Assembly (NCBI GenBank): GCA_009691815.1
Contig: SIAL01000122.1
Coordinates: 1-8,982 of the forward strand
Reading direction: 5' to 3'
Length of the DNA: 8,982 bases
Origin: Gemmataceae bacterium
Lineage (GTDB): Bacteria; Planctomycetota; Planctomycetia; Gemmatales; Gemmataceae
Shown: piece by piece, positions 5,037 through 8,982 of the stretch
How the letters are laid out: each line of letters opens with the position of its first letter
How positions within the stretch are numbered: the first letter of the stretch is position 1
Notes under the pieces: model-generated
The model's input: the letters and a program-made list of their open reading frames with translations, nothing else
What the model was told of the DNA's origin: nothing
Databases searched by the model: none
Program-made: the position numbers and the translations under genes

Positions 5037-7283
5037 TCAGGGTTTGTCTACGGTGCGAACAAGCGCATTGTTCACGCTACTTGGACCGTTTGTGGGTGTT
5101 TTTCTGCTAAGAGGTACCGGCTTGCCCGGTTCAATAACCAAGGTCGCCGTCCCGCCCGGCACTAGCCAACCCGGATTTTGGGTGTCAAGTTCCGCCCAAA
5201 TGCGAACCTGGCGGTTAGTCGAGTCGATGAAATTTTCCACCAGCGAAATCGTTGCGGTAAGGTCTTTTTGGTCGACCTCTTGCGATTCCGGCATTTCCCA
5301 CACGAGGACCTGATGGTCCGTGGTACCCGTCACCACATACCTTGAATCCGGCATAAAAGCCGCACAGGTCGACTGGCCCGCCGTCCAAACAAATTGGCGC
5401 AACTCGCTCGAACGACGGCCACCCAAAGGTGCCCGCCATAACTCGACTCTGTTTTCTCCCGCGCAATTGGTGAGAACGGTTCGACCATCCGGGGCAAAAA
5501 GAGCGGCCCCGGTAAACGGTAGAGAACCGGTAATGTTTAAGATCGACCCTGCTAGGTGACGATCCGCCAAGGACATGATCTTTAATTCTTTGCCCTGATC
5601 GTAAATCAGGTATTTACCATCCGGGCTCACGCCGGGTTGGCTTACATCCCCGGACCGACCCCCAAACTCTTCTCCTGCCACGAGAGCGAACTTGCCCCCG
5701 GTGGTGTTCCAAACATGAATGGCATTGTCCCGTCCAGCGGAAACAAGTCTCTCCTTTTCCGCATAGTGGAGATAAGTAAGGGCTGATTTGTGGGTTGATT
5801 TCTTCTTTTCGATCAGGGTGAGCTTGCCATCCGCCCCGACCTTCCAAAGGCAGATAGCGAGATCATCGCCCCCCGTTGCCAAGATGTCCCCTTCCGGGGA
5901 AAACGCTACACAAGTAACCGAGCGGGAATGACAATCGGGAGCATCGGGAAGCTGAACAATTTGGATTTGGCCGTCTACGGCTTTCTTCAGTTCCGCCAAA
6001 TGGACCGACCCATTTTCCAAACCTGCCGCGATCAACGATCGTTTGGCATTAGGTGGCGTGGTTGCCAACGAGCGGGCAATTAACCCCGATACCTGAAAGA
6101 GTTGTTTGCCCTCGGTAGGATCCCAAAACCGAATGGTCCGATCTTCGCTTCCCGACACCACAATTGCAGTGCCATTGGAACCACCAACCATGCCAACCGC
6201 TACGCAGGTGACATCTTGCAGGTGGCCGCGGAGTTGCAAAATCGGGGTCACTGGGCGCGTCGGTTCCACAATGACTTTCATTCCTTCTCGAATGCCCCTC
6301 GAGTTTTGGATTTCGATCAAACCCTCAACACGAAGTCGATCCGTATCTTGGATCTGAAGCACAGGTTCTAGGTTCTTCACGGCCTCGCCGGTTTTTCGGT
6401 AGATTTCTTTGATTCGGCCACCCACCGCCGGTCGGATCTCGTGCATTGCCAGCACTGTTTGCGCACCGGAAAGCTCCCGTTGGGCTTGGGTGATGGCGGC
6501 TTTCTTGGCCACTTCTTCCTGACCGTAGCGGTCATAGGCCAACCGATTCATGCGAATGTCGTCCTGGGAGGCGCCACCAGCATTTCCCAAGCGTTCGGAT
6601 AGCTTCCATCGGGTGAAGTATTCATTCTTGGTGGCCTCGGAGGATTTTCGTTCAGCTTCGTTAATGTCCAATTTTTGCTGTTTTACGGCAAGTTCGTCGA
6701 TGGCCAGCACCGGGTTTACCAAGGCCACAATTTGACCAGGTTTGACCAAATCGCCCACCTGAAGTTCGCGAAAGGTTTTGAAATCGACGGCGATCTCCAC
6801 CGCGCCGGGAACAAGGTTGTCCGAATCCATTCCGGGCCGGAAACGACGGTACTTTTTCCCGGGTCGCTTGCCCAAGGTAAGGACTTCTTCGGGAGCCAGT
6901 TTGTCGTTGGGACCGATCTCAATGGCCAGCGAGGCTACCGGTATGTTTTTGATCAACCGGGTGCCGGGAACCTTGGCTTCATCGCCTGGGGCAACTTCTG
7001 TTCCGACAACCAATAGCTTGCCGTCTCGTTCCGAGGGGATTTCGCGTTTGGTGGTACTAACAAACCGGGCGTCACGAACGACGATCATCTGCTGGCCAAG
7101 GCTTTGGCGGGTACCGGTGCTGGAAGTGGTCGGCTGGGCCGCCAAGGGTACGGAACCGTCATCGATGACCAAAGGCCGACTGGGATCGGTAACCAAAGGA
7201 GTTGTAAAGGTCTTGGTAATAGCGAAAACCGATCCGAAGATGGCCATGCCAGAAAGTACACAAAAACCAAGCCAGCGCATCAT
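5037..7283 (-). CDS. HlyD-family membrane-fusion protein with a WD40 propeller nested in its beta-barrel domain
   Basis: The 748-residue protein starts with a membrane anchor or signal (residues 4-22), so the rest should be periplasmic. A family-typical segment (VVRDARFVSTTKREIPSERDG, 68-88) precedes the first lipoyl half (160-191), a long helical hairpin (193-280) and the second lipoyl half (281-313, with VGGRIKEIYRKTGEAV). The beta-barrel domain begins (DRLRVEGLIEI...GMKVIVEP, 315-341), is interrupted by about 315 residues, then resumes (DLTATISLVENFIDS...WLVPGGTATLVIEPG, 674-720). The insertion (about 349-664) is a WD40 propeller. I count seven blades, the clearest ending IRFWD (384-388), ICLWKV, IHVWNT, VELWRA and VLVWEM (659-664). 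Blades 2 and 5 are degenerate. ATG 7283 has AGGAG 9 nt upstream. An 88-nt gap follows the GAF-HlyD gene and 27 nt separate it from the M50 gene, so co-transcription is likely. It probably bridges inner-membrane partners and binds protein partners through the propeller. Confidence 0.9.
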   Translation of the reverse strand: MMRWLGFCVLSGMAIFGSVFAITKTFTTPLVTDPSRPLVIDDGSVPLAAQPTTSSTGTRQSLGQQMIVVRDARFVSTTKREIPSERDGKLLVVGTEVAPGDEAKVPGTRLIKNIPVASLAIEIGPNDKLAPEEVLTLGKRPGKKYRRFRPGMDSDNLVPGAVEIAVDFKTFRELQVGDLVKPGQIVALVNPVLAIDELAVKQQKLDINEAERKSSEATKNEYFTRWKLSERLGNAGGASQDDIRMNRLAYDRYGQEEVAKKAAITQAQRELSGAQTVLAMHEIRPAVGGRIKEIYRKTGEAVKNLEPVLQIQDTDRLRVEGLIEIQNSRGIREGMKVIVEPTRPVTPILQLRGHLQDVTCVAVGMVGGSNGTAIVVSGSEDRTIRFWDPTEGKQLFQVSGLIARSLATTPPNAKRSLIAAGLENGSVHLAELKKAVDGQIQIVQLPDAPDCHSRSVTCVAFSPEGDILATGGDDLAICLWKVGADGKLTLIEKKKSTHKSALTYLHYAEKERLVSAGRDNAIHVWNTTGGKFALVAGEEFGGRSGDVSQPGVSPDGKYLIYDQGKELKIMSLADRHLAGSILNITGSLPFTGAALFAPDGRTVLTNCAGENRVELWRAPLGGRRSSELRQFVWTAGQSTCAAFMPDSRYVVTGTTDHQVLVWEMPESQEVDQKDLTATISLVENFIDSTNRQVRIWAELDTQNPGWLVPGGTATLVIEPGKPVPLSRKTPTNGPSSVNNALVRTVDKP

Positions 7284-7371
7284 GATTTGAGACTCCTGAA
7301 ACTGTATCTGAATTTTAGGGGAGGCCTTCCTCCGGGAGTACGGTTTCCAATCAAACGGGTGGGTTTGTTTC

Positions 7372-8982
7372 CTAGAAGAAGAAGATCACCTTCTCGTAGA
7401 AGAATTCCCAAACTCCGTAGAAAAGGGCATAGCCCATAGGTTTGTTGCCGCATCGGACCTTGGCGCGAATTTCGGTTCCCGAAACAAGCAGGTTGTCCAC
7501 CCTAAGCTTGACAAGGTCTTCTTTGGTGATGGTCACAAAGGCCGTTACCATCGGGTCGGGGTTCTCCTGATCATTTCCCGCGGGCATTGCCTCGCCCCCA
7601 ATTCGGTCACGGCGAAGTTTGCCGTGGAACTTGCGAGAACTGTCCGCCCTCAAGATGAACTCGACATCGAGTACATCCGAGTTAAGGTCGTGATAGGCTA
7701 TTAGGATGTGACCGATATTTTGTTGGGGAATCTTGGTTTCGATCTCCCATGGGCCATCCTTTGCCCCCAACCGAAGCAGTTCGTCGGTAGGCTTGACCGC
7801 CCGTTCGGTGAGGTCTTCCTTGAAGTTGGTCGACAGGATGGTCCAAGAGCGCTTATCCCCCAACAACGATGCTTCGGTGCTGGTGAAAAAGGGAGAGCGA
7901 AGGTAAAAGAATCCCTCTCGCTGGGGCACCGGGTCGCCATTGGTTCGGGCGAGCAGCGCTTGCAATTCGCGTTCCTTGGCGTCTCGAACGATGCGGGTTT
8001 TCTCCGCCTCGGTGTGGCTTTGCAGTTTGTCGGATTCGGATCCTTTTGTGGCCCGATGTTCAAACATGATCACATCCGCCGAAGCAAGTTGGATCTCTTT
8101 GCGGAAGCCGCGAATTTCCCGCTCCAGCTGGCCGTCGTGCATGATTCCCAGATTGGTGTTCTCGGGAATGGTGGCCCCGGGACTAACCCGAATCTCGCGG
8201 ATGATCCCCTCGGTTGCTGGGAAAATTTTGCGACGAACTTCGGGTTGAAGCTGACCGGTCGCTTCCATCTTGAGCGGATAGGGGACTAGGATCAGGACGG
8301 AAACCAACAACACCACCGCAGCGGAAATGGCTGCAAAAATGGCCTTCTTCTGCCCACCCAGCCCTTCCTGAAATTTCACAATGGGGATCCACAACCAGCG
8401 CATCGGAATCCGACGATGTTCAATGGCGTTGTAAAGAGCGCTGGTGCAGTGACGGCCCACTATTTCTAACCGGGCGACCAATTGCTGGGCGTCGGTTGGC
8501 GGATCAAAACACTCCATAATGATGGCAGAGCGAATGGGAAGTTTGGATTTCTCTTCCCGTTCATCCTTGAGGGGTTGAATCACCAACAGTTTCGATCCAC
8601 TCTCGGCGAGATAATTATCCAGCGCAGCGGAAACCTTGGGGGGCAGGGTGTCATCTTGAATGCCGTTGAAAACCAGCTTTTCGCCCCAGTTCAAAACTTC
8701 TTTGGCCAACGCCTTCATCAACTGGACAAGGTTGGATCGCTTTTCCACCACATCCGCGCCGGAGATAGCCTCGACCGCAATGTCACCATGTTGGCGCAGA
8801 ACGACGGAAACCCGGTCGCAAGCCACCAAGCGCCTACCTTCGTTGGCCACAACATAGGCCACATCAATGGGCGTGAGGGTCCCGTGGATTTGACGCGAGA
8901 AAACCTCTAGCTGGCTCCAAAGCTGCTGCTGGCCCGCCATGGTGGCCATGTTTTGGTTGCGTTGGAAGCGGGCCGCAAGGTC
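7372..8982 (-). CDS. GAF-domain HlyD-type membrane-fusion protein, 5' end outside the window
   Basis: The frame is open from the window edge to TAG 7372-7374, giving 536 visible residues. An internal ATG at 8949 exists, but coding-like sequence (DLAARFQRNQN) runs into it from upstream and it has no ribosome site, so the gene probably starts beyond 8982. Numbering from that ATG, residues about 27-177 resemble a GAF domain (AYVVANEGRRLVACDRVSVVL), a cytosolic ligand- or redox-sensing fold. One membrane helix follows (about 202-224). Then come a lipoyl half (TGQLQPEVRRKIFPATEGII, 231-250; VSPGATIPENTNLGIM), a helical hairpin (about 272-336), and a barrel region (GPWEIETKIPQQNIGHI to VSGTEIRAKVRCG). 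The second lipoyl half is poorly matched (LRSPFFT at 350-356 lacks the usual DG). The protein ends with an aromatic tail (GYALFYGVWEFFYEK). It is the first visible gene of the adaptor operon. The cytosolic GAF placed before the anchor suggests that adaptor function is coupled to a signal; this is inference. Confidence 0.87.
   Translation of the reverse strand, partial: DLAARFQRNQNMATMAGQQQLWSQLEVFSRQIHGTLTPIDVAYVVANEGRRLVACDRVSVVLRQHGDIAVEAISGADVVEKRSNLVQLMKALAKEVLNWGEKLVFNGIQDDTLPPKVSAALDNYLAESGSKLLVIQPLKDEREEKSKLPIRSAIIMECFDPPTDAQQLVARLEIVGRHCTSALYNAIEHRRIPMRWLWIPIVKFQEGLGGQKKAIFAAISAAVVLLVSVLILVPYPLKMEATGQLQPEVRRKIFPATEGIIREIRVSPGATIPENTNLGIMHDGQLEREIRGFRKEIQLASADVIMFEHRATKGSESDKLQSHTEAEKTRIVRDAKERELQALLARTNGDPVPQREGFFYLRSPFFTSTEASLLGDKRSWTILSTNFKEDLTERAVKPTDELLRLGAKDGPWEIETKIPQQNIGHILIAYHDLNSDVLDVEFILRADSSRKFHGKLRRDRIGGEAMPAGNDQENPDPMVTAFVTITKEDLVKLRVDNLLVSGTEIRAKVRCGNKPMGYALFYGVWEFFYEKVIFFF

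Noticed and set aside
6778..7290. Plus-strand open frame of 170 codons opposite the WD40 adaptor
   Set aside because: It is antisense to a clearly coding HlyD region, with low-complexity Ser/Arg/Pro composition and no recognisable domain. It is a codon-bias shadow.
7284..7371. Possible short hairpin (GGAGG / CCTCC) in the gap between the first two adaptor genes as an internal terminator
   Set aside because: The stem is only five base pairs with no T-run. The gap is short and the downstream gene has its own ribosome site, so co-transcription is more likely.
7708..8289. Plus-strand open frame of 193 codons opposite the GAF-HlyD gene
   Set aside because: It is antisense to the lipoyl and hairpin region of a well-supported gene and has no domain or ribosome site.

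Overview
The window looks like chromosome from a planctomycete, probably of the Gemmataceae type with moderate GC. The evidence is the company of families: a secreted DUF1080 protein, an ECF-like sigma factor with the planctomycete-style 'TARWSLVLS...GRFRSYLLGALKHYLWDEWD' signature (shown here in pieces), and a run of membrane-fusion (HlyD-like) proteins fused to GAF, WD40 and M50/PqqD-like domains. No mobile element, CRISPR array, tRNA or rRNA was seen.

Layout. 1-383 (minus) is the 5' part of a secreted DUF1080 (3-keto-disaccharide hydrolase-type) gene, cut by the window edge. It diverges from a dihydrodipicolinate synthase/N-acetylneuraminate lyase family aldolase at 582-1517 (plus). The space between them (384-581) carries a GC-rich hairpin and a weak promoter candidate. 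The aldolase converges on a sigma-70 family gene at 1615-2277 (minus), whose true N-terminus appears to lie upstream behind a one-base frameshift. Just upstream of it (2327-2535, minus) is a small frameshifted single-pass membrane ORF whose stop overlaps an ATG in ATGA fashion. The stretch 2536-2756 has no gene I can support, but holds a perfect 9-bp hairpin and a short imperfect tandem repeat.

2757-8982 (minus) is the most distinctive part: an apparent operon of three consecutive envelope adaptor proteins. In transcription order these are (i) a GAF-domain/HlyD protein, truncated by the window end; (ii) a HlyD protein with a complete, seven-bladed WD40 propeller nested inside its beta-barrel domain; (iii) a protein with a PqqD-like winged helix, a membrane M50 zinc-metalloprotease domain and a C-terminal HlyD arm. 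No ABC, RND or outer-membrane component is inside the window. I infer that the three form one envelope complex for export or processing of a peptide or protein, with cytosolic sensing through GAF and a periplasmic interaction platform through WD40. The sequence shows the domains and their order; the function is inference.

The best candidates for something undescribed are the nested WD40 adaptor and the pump-less three-adaptor operon. The two C-run frameshifts upstream of and in the sigma gene deserve a read-level check, because each is repaired by one additional C and they may be assembly errors.
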